Shown here: piece after piece, positions 45,615 through 57,330 of the stretch
How positions within the stretch are numbered: position 1 is the stretch's first letter
How the letters are laid out: each line of letters starts with the position of its first letter
Source of the DNA: Agrobacterium tumefaciens
GTDB taxonomy: Bacteria > Pseudomonadota > Alphaproteobacteria > Rhizobiales > Rhizobiaceae
Assembly: GCA_017744915.1 (NCBI GenBank)
Contig: JAGIAH010000007.1
Span: forward strand, 1-64,000
Length of the DNA stretch: 64,000 bases
Reading direction: 5' to 3'
Made by a program: the position numbers and the translations under genes
Notes under the pieces: model-generated
The model's database searches: none
What the model was told of the DNA's origin: nothing
The model's input: only the letters and a program-made list of their open reading frames with translations

Positions 45615-45901
45615 ACTGCCTTCGCTTCCTTTAAAACACGGGCGCGGATATCCGAATGCAAACCGCCTGCGGTAACGATATCGACCTCGATCCCGAGCAA
45701 CCCCTTAAGTTCCTCCACCAAACCGCCAAGGTCGAACAATGTCGTGCCCGGCAGCGCATCCACCAGAATATCAAGATCGCTGTCCGGCCGGTCCTCGCCG
45801 CGCGCCACGGAGCCGAACACGCGCGGGTTTGCCACGTTGAAGCGCTTCGTCGCTTCGCGGATCGCTTCCCTGTTCTTTTCCAGCACCTCGGACGGTCGCA
45901 T
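45611..45901 (-). CDS. mntA: MNT-type nucleotidyltransferase antitoxin
   Basis: This 96-residue minimal nucleotidyltransferase has the G-S-X10-D-X-D motif (G30, S31, D42, D44) that binds metal and ATP. MntA proteins transfer AMP units to HepT and block its RNase activity. The third Asp seems to be in GIEVDIV. It precedes and overlaps hepT, the usual antitoxin-toxin order. A 53-base gap separates it from uraD, which could hold its own promoter. Confidence 0.93.
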   Translation of the reverse strand: MRPSEVLEKNREAIREATKRFNVANPRVFGSVARGEDRPDSDLDILVDALPGTTLFDLGGLVEELKGLLGIEVDIVTAGGLHSDIRARVLKEAKAV

Positions 45902-45954
45902 GATCTTTGTCTCCAGACGGCGCGATTCTAGCAGAACGGCCCGTACACGCCAAT

Positions 45955-46455
45955 TCAGCCTTCCGGCAGCATCGAGGAAAGGCGCAGCCAGGCGATCTTT
46001 TCCACCTGCGCCGTTGCGGTTGCGAATTCTTCTGCCGCGTCATTGCCGATGCGGGTCTCGAAAGCGGAGAGAATATCGTGCCTGTTCAGGCCCTTGACCG
46101 CGATGATGAAGGGAAAACCGAATTTCTCGGTATAGGCGCTGTTCAGCTGGGTGAACCGTGCATGTTCCTCCGGCGAAAGCCGATCGAGCCCGGCGCCAGC
46201 CTGTTCGTTACGGCTGTCGGTTGTCAGTTCGCCCGCAATCGCCAGCTTGCCGGCGAGATCAGGATGCGCCCGCAGGACGCCGAGCCTTTCCGCCTCGGAA
46301 GCCGTGCGGAACTGCGCGCAAAGGGCCGCGTGAACCGCCTTCGCCGTCAGTTCCAGGCCCGCTCCGCCAGCATCGTAAGCTCGTTCGGCAATGAAAGGCG
46401 AATGTTCGAACACACCACCGAAACGGGTAACAAATTCCTCGCGCGTCACCATCAA
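45955..46455 (-). CDS. uraD: OHCU decarboxylase
   Basis: This 166-residue enzyme decarboxylates 2-oxo-4-hydroxy-4-carboxy-5-ureidoimidazoline to S-allantoin. The active-site H63 lies in RAHPDLAGKL, and the later RFTQLNSAYTEKFGFPFIIAVKG and EKIAWLRLSSML are family landmarks. Length fits. It overlaps puuE by four bases, so the two are coupled. Confidence 0.97.
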   Translation of the reverse strand: MMVTREEFVTRFGGVFEHSPFIAERAYDAGGAGLELTAKAVHAALCAQFRTASEAERLGVLRAHPDLAGKLAIAGELTTDSRNEQAGAGLDRLSPEEHARFTQLNSAYTEKFGFPFIIAVKGLNRHDILSAFETRIGNDAAEEFATATAQVEKIAWLRLSSMLPEG

Positions 46456-47375
46456 AGCGTCTCCGGCTTGTGATGTTCATGCCAGTGACGGGCGATTTCG
46501 ATACGCTGCGGGATCCACACCTTCTCGTGACCAAGCACATATTCAATGAAACGGCGCAGCGCGGCGGCCCGGCCCGGCCGGCCGACAAGGCGGCAATGCA
46601 GGCCGACGCTCATCATCTTCGGCGCGCCCTCGACACCCTCCTGGTAAAGCACGTCGAATGCATCCTTCAGATAGGTGAAGAACTGATCTCCGGAATTGAA
46701 ACCCTGCGGCGTGGCGAAACGCATGTCGTTGGTTTCGAGCGTATAGGGAATGATCAGGAACGGCTCATCACCCACGCCCTTCACCCAATAGGGCAGATCG
46801 TCGGCATAGGAATCCGAGGAATAAAGGAAACCGCCCTCCTCCATGACGAGGCGCAGCGTATTATCGGATGGCTTGCCCTGATACATGCCGTAGGGACGTT
46901 CGCCCGTCAGCTCGGCATGCAGGCGCACCGCCTCGGTGATGTGCTTTCGCTCTTCCTCTTCGGAGAAATCCTTGTACTCCAGCCAGCGATAACCGTGGCT
47001 GGCGATTTCCCAGCCCGCTTCCTTCATGGCGGCGACAGCCTCGGGGTTACGGGCCATGGCGGCGGTCACGCCATAAACAGTGGTGGTGACTCCAAGACCC
47101 GTAAACATGCGCCACAGCCGCCAGAAACCGGCGCGCGAGCCATATTCGTAGATCGATTCCATGTTCAGGTTGCGCTGGCCGGGCCACGGCTGGGCACCGA
47201 CGATTTCCGACAGCAGCGATTCCGACGCCTTGTCATTGTCGAGGATGCAGCTTTCGCCACCCTCCTCGTAGTTGATGACAAATTGCACGGCGATGCGCGC
47301 GCCGCCCGGCCATTTCGGATCGGGAACGTTGCGGCCATAGCCCACCAGATTGCGGGAGTAATTTTCGGAAATCAT
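46452..47375 (-). CDS. puuE: Allantoinase PuuE (polysaccharide-deacetylase type)
   Basis: This 307-residue enzyme hydrolyses allantoin to allantoate. It has the NodB-like fold of PuuE rather than the amidohydrolase fold. Recognised segments are GYGRNVPDPKWPGGARIAV, NYEEGGESCILD, RAGFWRLWRMF, WEIASHGYRWLEYK and the long C-terminal MMSVGLHCRLVGRPGRAAAL. PuuE appears to be the first gene of the minus-strand operon puuE-uraD-mntA-hepT-allA-uraH. Its promoter should lie in 47376-47577. Confidence 0.95.
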   Translation of the reverse strand: MISENYSRNLVGYGRNVPDPKWPGGARIAVQFVINYEEGGESCILDNDKASESLLSEIVGAQPWPGQRNLNMESIYEYGSRAGFWRLWRMFTGLGVTTTVYGVTAAMARNPEAVAAMKEAGWEIASHGYRWLEYKDFSEEEERKHITEAVRLHAELTGERPYGMYQGKPSDNTLRLVMEEGGFLYSSDSYADDLPYWVKGVGDEPFLIIPYTLETNDMRFATPQGFNSGDQFFTYLKDAFDVLYQEGVEGAPKMMSVGLHCRLVGRPGRAAALRRFIEYVLGHEKVWIPQRIEIARHWHEHHKPETL

Positions 47376-47577
47376 TCAGCCACCCAGACCATCTCTCCCG
47401 AGGCAGAAGCCAGTTTCGGGAGGCATAAAACAGACCTCCGAAGCGCGACAACCCGGAACGGCCGACACGCGCTTCAGATATGCGATATCCGAACGGTAGC
47501 ATCCGCATCCGGAATGTCGAGATCAATCTTGCCGACATTCCGATGCTTTTTTGTATACGATTGCGGTGGTGTGCTCT
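47376..47577 (-). promoter_or_regulatory. Promoter region of the puuE operon (with dyads)
   Basis: The 202 bases between puuE and the DUF1045 gene contain a 7-bp dyad (CTCCCGA at 47395, TCGGGAG at 47416) close to the puuE start and a large dyad further up (see 47505-47552). No convincing -35/-10 pair was identified. No ORF with support is present. Confidence 0.4.
47505..47552 (+). terminator. Large dyad with T-tract, terminator-like on the plus strand
   Basis: GGAATGTCG (47511-47519) and CGACATTCC (47533-47541) form a perfect 9-bp stem around 13 bases. GCATC and GATGC extend it by five pairs with one bulged C. Six T residues follow on the plus strand. No plus-strand gene lies upstream, so it may be an operator for the divergent-looking region or the end of an unannotated RNA. 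Confidence 0.5.
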
Positions 47578-48285
47578 TCAGGCAATCTTTCGGGCGGAAA
47601 CGCGGCCCATGGGATGCAGCGAATGCACGCGGAAAGGCGCACCGGGCTCATCCTCGATAAAAAGCGCCAGGCTGGAAAATTGCAGTGACCGGGTGAGCAA
47701 GGGCTCGAAAACCTTGCGCACGGCCCGCTCGATCCGCTGGCTGCTGGAGGGTTCCACACCGCCCGTCAGCGACATCTGGAAACGGAACTCATCCATCACG
47801 TGCGGGCTGCCCCAGCGATGCAGATTGGTGAGCTGCGAGGCCGAAAGCCGGTCCGGATCCGCACGCTCGATTTCCGCCTCGGAGAGCGGCGCACGGTAAC
47901 GGTCGAATTCCTGCACCACGCGGGCGGCAAAGAAATGCAGTACTTCACACGGACGCTCGGGAACGAGGCTGAAGACATTGTCGTGCCTTGCCACCACCAG
48001 TTGTGGCAGCATGAACGGATCCTGCCTGCCCGAAAAATACATCAGGTCGCGCAGCAACGCTGCCTCGGAGTGACCCTCGGCAAGGCGGAAGGGGGCCTTG
48101 ATGGTGCCATGGAAACCGTAACGGCGCGGCAGGGCCGTATGGTAGGAAATCTCCTGCATGCCGAGATCGATCATGCCCGGCGGCTCCACCGCATGACCGG
48201 AATAGGCGTCGCGCCCCAACCACGCGGCGGCAGCCTGCGTCAGGGGGTCATTGGGGGAAGGCGTGAAATGAATGGCGTATCGCAT
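47578..48285 (-). CDS. DUF1045 (phosphonate-operon-type) 2H phosphoesterase-like protein
   Basis: This 235-residue protein is recognised from YAIHFTPSPNDPLTQAAAAWLGRDA, RRYGFHGTIKAPF and the QLTNLHRWGSPHVMDEFRF block as a DUF1045 protein, usually found in phosphonate operons. The first catalytic-type HxT is H59-G-T61. At the expected second motif the sequence is Q170-M-S172, so one of the two catalytic His of a 2H phosphoesterase seems replaced by Gln. No phn genes are nearby. It follows the oxidoreductase gene on the same strand at 96 bases and precedes the puuE operon. Its role is unclear. Confidence 0.8.
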   Translation of the reverse strand: MRYAIHFTPSPNDPLTQAAAAWLGRDAYSGHAVEPPGMIDLGMQEISYHTALPRRYGFHGTIKAPFRLAEGHSEAALLRDLMYFSGRQDPFMLPQLVVARHDNVFSLVPERPCEVLHFFAARVVQEFDRYRAPLSEAEIERADPDRLSASQLTNLHRWGSPHVMDEFRFQMSLTGGVEPSSSQRIERAVRKVFEPLLTRSLQFSSLALFIEDEPGAPFRVHSLHPMGRVSARKIA

Positions 48286-48381
48286 GCGCTGTCACCTCGC
48301 CGCAAATGCGGACAAACCGGCCTCTTTGCAGGCCAGCAAATAAGTGATTTGCGTGACAGATTAACGACGTAAGCGGCCTAA

Positions 48382-49596
48382 TCAGAACTTTCTAAAGTCC
48401 GCGACGGCAATACTCACGTGTTCTTGAACGCGAAAGCTGGAGGGCACCGCGGGCTCCTTCCCGCACACGGCCTGCAGCGCCGCATCGGCAAGAAAATGGG
48501 CAAGACCGAAGCTCACCTTGAAACCACCCGACAGCGCAACGAGCTTCGGATGGCCGGTGATCGCCCCCACCATCGGGTCCCTGCCCACCGCCTTCGGGCG
48601 CAGGCCGGCCCAGCGTTCGAGCACCGGCGCGTTGCCAAGCGATGGCACGATGGTACAGGCATCGGCGAGCAGTTTTTCGAGTTTCTCGTCGGTATTGAAA
48701 GGATCGGAAAAACAATCTTCGCTGGTACTGCCAATCGCAACGGTGCCATCCTCATGCGGCACGATATAAAGACCGTTGAGAAAGACGACCGGCATGGCCG
48801 GGTCAACAGCGGCATCAAGAAGCGCCGCCTGCCCCTTCACCGCCTGCCCGAGCACGATACCCGCTTCCAGCCCGAGAGCATCACGGATCAGGGGAAAGGA
48901 AGTGTGGCCGTTGGCGACCACGACATGGCCGAAGCTTATCTCGTCTCCCGAAGACAAAACCGCCCGCCCAGCATCCACATCAAGGGAAACGACGCGGCAA
49001 CCTTCCGCCACCTGCACATGCCGCGCCTTGTGGAGAAAGGCCGAGAGCAGCGCGATCATGGCGCGTGGTGACACCCGCGCCGCCAGCGTATCGAAAACGA
49101 AACCCGCCTGGCCCGCCGCATCCTCCACCCAACCTGCAACCGACGGCCTGTCGCCAACATACCAATGGAACCGGCGCTCGCCCGATCGCCAGTTTTCCTC
49201 CGCATCCCGCTCATGCCGCTCGGCGATGGTGCGCAGATGTGGCCTGGGCAGTGGAATGATCCGGCCGCATCGGCGATAACCGGCGGAAAGCCCGGTTTCC
49301 GCCTCCAGCCCCGTGATTTCCGCTTCCAGCGCGACGAGAGCATCGAACTGGAACTGCTTCTTGTCCGACCAGCGATCCGGCATATGCGGCATCAAGGCGC
49401 CCAGAAGCCCGCCGCTCGCGCCACCACCCAGACGGTCAGCCTCCACCAGGAGCGTATCGATGCCGAGCCGTTCCGCCTTCACCGCAGCCCACAGGCCCAT
49501 GATGCCACCACCGACGATGAGGAGCGGCACGGAAGGCGGCAAAGATGTTCTTGGTGATTGACCCTGTTCGAAAGCGGGATTATCGGCTTTAGCCAT
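48382..49596 (-). CDS. FAD-dependent oxidoreductase, DAO family
   Basis: This 404-residue protein has an N-terminal dinucleotide-binding fold (PLLIVGGGIMGLWAAVKAERLG), RLGGGASGGLLGALMPHMP and a C-terminal DAO barrel with EDGTVAIGSTSEDCFSDPF and RWAGLRPKAVGRDPMVG. It resembles the oxidase half of MnmC and other amine or amino-acid oxidases. The neighbour mnmD starts head-to-head, which would reconstitute the two activities of MnmC in separate genes. The ATG at 49596 has TTGGA upstream; a GTG at 49614 is the alternative. The specific substrate is inferred from position only. Confidence 0.8.
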   Translation of the reverse strand: MAKADNPAFEQGQSPRTSLPPSVPLLIVGGGIMGLWAAVKAERLGIDTLLVEADRLGGGASGGLLGALMPHMPDRWSDKKQFQFDALVALEAEITGLEAETGLSAGYRRCGRIIPLPRPHLRTIAERHERDAEENWRSGERRFHWYVGDRPSVAGWVEDAAGQAGFVFDTLAARVSPRAMIALLSAFLHKARHVQVAEGCRVVSLDVDAGRAVLSSGDEISFGHVVVANGHTSFPLIRDALGLEAGIVLGQAVKGQAALLDAAVDPAMPVVFLNGLYIVPHEDGTVAIGSTSEDCFSDPFNTDEKLEKLLADACTIVPSLGNAPVLERWAGLRPKAVGRDPMVGAITGHPKLVALSGGFKVSFGLAHFLADAALQAVCGKEPAVPSSFRVQEHVSIAVADFRKF

Positions 49597-50350
49597 GAAA
49601 AATTCCAACGACACTATCAGAGAGACCGGCGCAGAGCCCGGTCCAGCGACCGGGGAACACCAGACGCCGCTCGACTGGCGTGACGGGGATATGCCCTATT
49701 CACTGGCCTTTGACGATCATTTTTATTGCCAGACGGATGGCAGGCTGGAATGCGGCCATGTCTTCCTGTCCGGAAACGGGCTGCCGCAACGCTGGCTGGA
49801 ACGGGAAGGTGTCTTCCGCATCGGCGAGCTGGGCTTCGGCACCGGCCTCAATCTCTGCGAGACCTGGCGGCAATGGAAAGAGGTCCGCAACGGCCGCTCC
49901 ACGCTGCATTTCATCTCCTTCGAACTCTACCCGATGAAGGCGGACGAGATCGACCGCGCACTTTCCCGCTGGCCGGAAGTGGACGCCGAACGCAAGGCGC
50001 TCGTCGCCCGCTGGCCGGCAGAACCTCAAGGCCGGGTCGAGATCGAACTGGACGACGCAACGCGCCTGACGGTGGTCTGCGGTGAGGCGCTCACCGGTAT
50101 TTCCAATAGCGGGGAAAGCTTCGACGCCTGGTTTCTCGACGGCTTCGCACCGGCGCGCAACCCGGACATGTGGTCGCTGGAGATCATGCAGGCGCTTTTC
50201 GCGAAAACGGCACCGCAGGGCACATTCGCCACCTATGCCGCCGCCGGTTTCGTCCGCCGCAACCTCATCGCCGCCGGTTTTGACCTCGAACGACGTAAGG
50301 GTTTTGCCGGAAAAAGAGAGATGCTCTGCGGCACCAGGCCCTCCGCCTGA
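49595..50350 (+). CDS. mnmD: tRNA 5-methylaminomethyl-2-thiouridine methyltransferase MnmD
   Basis: This 251-residue enzyme methylates nm5s2U34 in tRNA wobble position. It matches the N-terminal half of E. coli MnmC: YSLAFDDHFYCQTDGRLECGHVFLSGN, the SAM motif FRIGELGFGTGLNL, LHFISFELYPM and WFLDGFAPARNPDMWS, ending at FAGKREMLCGTRP. The oxidase domain normally fused behind it is absent. A DAO oxidoreductase begins on the other strand with overlapping start codons. It is followed by the convergent sensor kinase gene. Confidence 0.93.
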   Translation: MKNSNDTIRETGAEPGPATGEHQTPLDWRDGDMPYSLAFDDHFYCQTDGRLECGHVFLSGNGLPQRWLEREGVFRIGELGFGTGLNLCETWRQWKEVRNGRSTLHFISFELYPMKADEIDRALSRWPEVDAERKALVARWPAEPQGRVEIELDDATRLTVVCGEALTGISNSGESFDAWFLDGFAPARNPDMWSLEIMQALFAKTAPQGTFATYAAAGFVRRNLIAAGFDLERRKGFAGKREMLCGTRPSA

Positions 50351-50389
50351 AGCATTTTCACAAGCCGCCGACGCGACCCGCATACATCG

Positions 50390-54070
<3,681 letters not shown>

Positions 54071-54564
54071 ACCCTGCAGCCCACCTCGGTCGAATCAAAT
54101 ATTTTCGGACGCCGTCGCAAAAACGTTATGTGAGAAAATCTATTTTTGCTATGTATCCAACGGTCTCGTTACCCTTTTTTAACCACAATTCTTCGCTTGC
54201 GCGCGCACCGCTCCGGCAGCCGCCGGTCACTGGTACGCATGGCTGCCATGCGCCGGCTGGCGGTGGCGTTACAAAACTATCGCTTGACTTTAACGCACAA
54301 AACGCCCACATCCCCGTCAAGCTTTCACCTTTGGCAGCCGCGTGAGCTGCAGCGTATGACCGGAAAACATCCTTAAAAAAGGAATCTGGCCCGCATGAAG
54401 GAAAAGCGCAAAGAATACAGAAGACGGCATTTGCCGCACTGATGCGCAGAAAGTTATTCCAACCCACAAGTTCCCAATTCACGCGGGGTTCTTGACGCCG
54501 AAACCACCGGACAGCAGCCCTGCTCCGGGTGAGTTTGTTTTGGCGCCCCGAAAGGCAATGTATA
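54071..54564. other. Divergent intergenic region between the sensor kinase and rhlE genes
   Basis: The 494 bases hold no supported ORF. A perfect 17-base hairpin (CGCATGG-CTG-CCATGCG) is at 54236-54252. The long space upstream of the DEAD-box helicase start could be a long 5' leader, as is common for cold-shock helicases, but no cold-shock motif was recognised. Confidence 0.4.
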
Positions 54565-56034
54565 TTGACCAGTTTTAGCGAACTCGGCCTCTCCGAAAAG
54601 ATTGTGGCCAGCGTTACCCAGCTTGGCTACACCACCCCCACTCCCATTCAGGCAAAGGCCATTCCGCTGCTGCTCGAAGGCCGTGACCTGATCGGCCTCG
54701 CACAGACCGGCACCGGCAAGACCGCCGCTTTCGGCCTGCCGATCATCGAAATGCTGATGAAGCAGGCGGACCGTCCGGCAAACCGCACCTGCCGCACCCT
54801 CATCCTCGCCCCCACGCGCGAGCTGGTGAACCAGATCGGCGAAAACCTGCGCTCCTTCGTGAAGAAGACGCCGCTGCGCATCAATCAGGTTGTCGGCGGC
54901 GCGTCGATCAACAAGCAGCAGCTGCAGCTGGAAAAGGGCACGGATATCCTCGTGGCCACCCCCGGCCGCCTGCTGGACCTCATCGCCCGCAACGCCATCT
55001 CGCTCTCCAAGGTCACCTATCTGGTGCTTGATGAAGCGGATCAGATGCTCGATCTCGGCTTCATCCACGACCTGCGCAAGATTTCGAAGATGGTGCCTGC
55101 CAAGCGCCAGACGCTGCTCTTTTCGGCCACCATGCCGAAGGCGATTGCCGATCTGGCCCACAGCTACCTGACCGATCCTCTCAAGGTGGAAGTGACCCCG
55201 CCCGGCAAGGCAGCCGACAAGGTGGAGCAATATGTCCATTTCGTCGCCGGCAAGAACGACAAGACCGATCTCCTCAAGAAGTCGCTGAACGAGAACCCGG
55301 ATGGCCGCGCCATCGTTTTCCTGCGCACCAAGCACGGAGCCGAGAAGCTCTACAAGCATCTCGAACATATCGGCTTCAAGGTCGCCTCCATCCACGGCAA
55401 CAAGAGCCAGGGCCAGCGCGAGCGCGCTCTGAAGGGCTTCAAGGATGGTGAGATCAAGGTTCTGGTCGCAACCGACGTCGCAGCCCGCGGCATCGACATT
55501 CCGGCCGTAACGCACGTCTTCAACTACGACCTGCCGGAAGTACCGGATGCCTATGTTCACCGCATCGGCCGTACCGCCCGCGCCGGCCGCGACGGCATCG
55601 CCATCGCGTTTTGCGCACCGGATGAAACCCGCCTGCTGCACGATATCGAAAAGCTGATGAAGATCGAAATCCCGGTCGCCTCCGGCGAACGTCCGGCCGG
55701 TCTGGCGAGCCCCTCGCGCGGCAACAACAATCGCGGTCGCAACAATAATGGCGGCCAGCAGCGCGGCCCGCGTGAAGGCGGCCGTCACAATGGCGAATCC
55801 CGCCCGTCCCGCCACCATGCACCGCGCGAAGCGGATAACGACCTGGAAGTCACCTCCGACTTCAAGCGCGTGAAGCAGGCGGAAGGCGAAGCAGGCCGCC
55901 CGGCCGGCCCGCGCAAGCACCGCCGCCCCGCCCGCAAGCCCGGCGGCAGCGGCGCCAACCGCCACGCACCTGCTGGCGGCAACGGCCAGGAAAAGCGCGC
56001 TTCCGGCAACGGCCATCGCGGCCGTAACCGCTAA
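54565..56034 (+). CDS. rhlE: DEAD-box RNA helicase, RhlE type
   Basis: This 489-residue ATP-dependent RNA helicase unwinds RNA in ribosome assembly or decay. Motifs in order: Q motif YTTPTPIQAKAIP, I AQTGTGKT, Ia PTRELVNQ, II VLDEADQML, III FSATMP, and VI HRIGRTARAGR. The C-terminal tail after about residue 390 is basic and Arg/Gly/Asn-rich (RGNNNRGRNNNGG), typical for RNA binding. I take the TTG at 54565, with AAAGG nine bases upstream, as start; a GTG at 54529 would add 12 residues. A mosaic repeat and then an intrinsic terminator follow. Confidence 0.95.
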   Translation: MTSFSELGLSEKIVASVTQLGYTTPTPIQAKAIPLLLEGRDLIGLAQTGTGKTAAFGLPIIEMLMKQADRPANRTCRTLILAPTRELVNQIGENLRSFVKKTPLRINQVVGGASINKQQLQLEKGTDILVATPGRLLDLIARNAISLSKVTYLVLDEADQMLDLGFIHDLRKISKMVPAKRQTLLFSATMPKAIADLAHSYLTDPLKVEVTPPGKAADKVEQYVHFVAGKNDKTDLLKKSLNENPDGRAIVFLRTKHGAEKLYKHLEHIGFKVASIHGNKSQGQRERALKGFKDGEIKVLVATDVAARGIDIPAVTHVFNYDLPEVPDAYVHRIGRTARAGRDGIAIAFCAPDETRLLHDIEKLMKIEIPVASGERPAGLASPSRGNNNRGRNNNGGQQRGPREGGRHNGESRPSRHHAPREADNDLEVTSDFKRVKQAEGEAGRPAGPRKHRRPARKPGGSGANRHAPAGGNGQEKRASGNGHRGRNR

Positions 56035-56068
56035 GTTGCTCTGAGTGGATTGAGGGCGTCGCGGCCCG

Positions 56069-56194
56069 TTTCTTCTCCCCGCCGGGGAGAAGGTGGCCCG
56101 AAGGTCGGATGAGGGGGCAAGCTCTCCGTGATCCGGCGAGGGCGCGCCCCCTCATCCCGCTGCCGCGACTTTCTCCCCCTCGGGGAGAAGAAAC
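56069..56194 (+). repeat. RIME-like intergenic mosaic element, copy D
   Basis: This copy has end hairpins TTCTCCCC/GGGGAGAA, left arm GGTGGCCCGAAGGTCGG and right arm CCCGCTGCCGCGACT, in the orientation of copies B and C. It sits between the rhlE stop codon (56034) and the rhlE terminator (56217). Confidence 0.9.
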
Positions 56195-56216
56195 AAGCGG
56201 CACCCACTCGCCAATC

Positions 56217-56253
56217 AAGCCCCGCAGCCATACGGCCAGCGGGGCTTTTCTTT
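56217..56253 (+). terminator. Intrinsic terminator of rhlE
   Basis: AAGCCCCGC (56217-56225) pairs with GCGGGGCTT (56239-56247) around 13 bases, followed by TTTTCTTT. It acts on the plus strand, 183 bases after the rhlE stop, with the mosaic element in between. On the minus strand it has no T-tract. Confidence 0.88.
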
Positions 56254-56257
56254 GTCT

Positions 56258-57181
56258 TCAACCGCCCTGCGCAACCGGCCGGCGTCTCGACGGCAAGGTC
56301 ATGGCCAGCACACCGGCAATCACGCAGACGAGGCCGACCCACATGGCGGGCGTCGGCATTTCCCCCAGGAACACCATGCCGATGGTGACACCGACCGGCA
56401 CCCTGAGATAGGCCTGCGACGTGGTGCCGACCGAGCCCAGCGTCTGCATCAGCCGGAAATAGATCATGAAGGCAAGCGCGGTGGAAAAGACGCTGAGGCA
56501 CAGGAGTGCCGTCAATGACGCCGCCGAAGGCGACAAGGTCCAGGGCCGGTCGGCGATCAGGCTGACGAGCAACAGCAGCACAGCGCCGCAGATCAGCGAT
56601 CCCGCAGCCGGCATGATCGGATCCAGCCCCTTGAAGTTCTTGCCGAAAATCGCCGCGCAGGCGTAAGAAAACGCCGCCGTCAGCACCGCGAGCTGGCTCC
56701 AGATCGCTTCCCCCGCACCGCTCAGCGCTTCCATGCCGATGATGAGGCAAACGCCCGTCATGCCGGCAATGGTGCCGAACAGCTTGCGCCCGCTGACCGG
56801 CTCATGCCGGATGAGGAGTGCGGTCAGAAGAAAGGTGAAGATCGGCGTCGTGGCATTGAGAATGACGGCGAGACCGGCATCGATGCTCTGTTCGGCCCAG
56901 GCAATCAGCGTGAAGGGCAGAACGCTGTTGATGCAGGCCTGAATGAAAAACAGCCGCCAGGTCGCAAAATCCGTAGGCAGGCGCAGTCCGCGCAGCCGGA
57001 TCACCACGAAGAGCAGCAGGCCGGCGATCAGGGTTCTCGATGCGATGAAGGTGATGGGCGGGATGGTCTCCACCCCGATCTTGATAAAGGTGTAAGACGC
57101 GGCCCACAGCGTGGACAACAAGGCGAGAAGCAGCAATTCGCGGGCGATGGTGTTCTGAGGGGTCACGGATCGATTTTCCAA
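56258..57181 (-). CDS. EamA/DMT-family transporter
   Basis: This 307-residue protein has ten predicted membrane helices in two EamA repeats. Signature segments are LALLSTLWAASYTFIKIGVE at the start and GSVGTTSQAYLRVPVGVTIGMVFLGE in the second repeat. DMT exporters move amino acids, metabolites or toxic compounds; no substrate can be assigned. It converges on the rhlE terminator and is separated from doxX by 149 bases containing the doxX terminator. Confidence 0.88.
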   Translation of the reverse strand: MENRSVTPQNTIARELLLLALLSTLWAASYTFIKIGVETIPPITFIASRTLIAGLLLFVVIRLRGLRLPTDFATWRLFFIQACINSVLPFTLIAWAEQSIDAGLAVILNATTPIFTFLLTALLIRHEPVSGRKLFGTIAGMTGVCLIIGMEALSGAGEAIWSQLAVLTAAFSYACAAIFGKNFKGLDPIMPAAGSLICGAVLLLLVSLIADRPWTLSPSAASLTALLCLSVFSTALAFMIYFRLMQTLGSVGTTSQAYLRVPVGVTIGMVFLGEMPTPAMWVGLVCVIAGVLAMTLPSRRRPVAQGG

Positions 57182-57260
57182 CTGTGTCGAGGATGACCCG
57201 TTCTTAACTCGAAAACAAGCATCTATGCTTCGGCAGCGGCCGAAGTTTCAATCCTTTTTC

Positions 57261-57296
57261 AAAAAAAGCCCCGCACGGTATAACCATGCGGGGCTT
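57261..57296 (-). terminator. Intrinsic terminator of the doxX gene
   Basis: On the minus strand, AAGCCCCGCA and TGCGGGGCTT form a 10-bp stem around 11 bases and are followed by seven T residues (A7 on the plus strand at 57261-57267). It lies 34 bases beyond the doxX stop. Confidence 0.93.
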
Positions 57297-57330
57297 CGAC
57301 AAAAGAGATCGATGACGATGAGCGGGCAGA

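Noticed and set aside
45252-45901. Claim that hepT-mntA is a recent foreign insertion
   Set aside because: Base composition is not clearly different from neighbours by eye, and no attachment or repeat ends flank it. Only its unusual position is reported.
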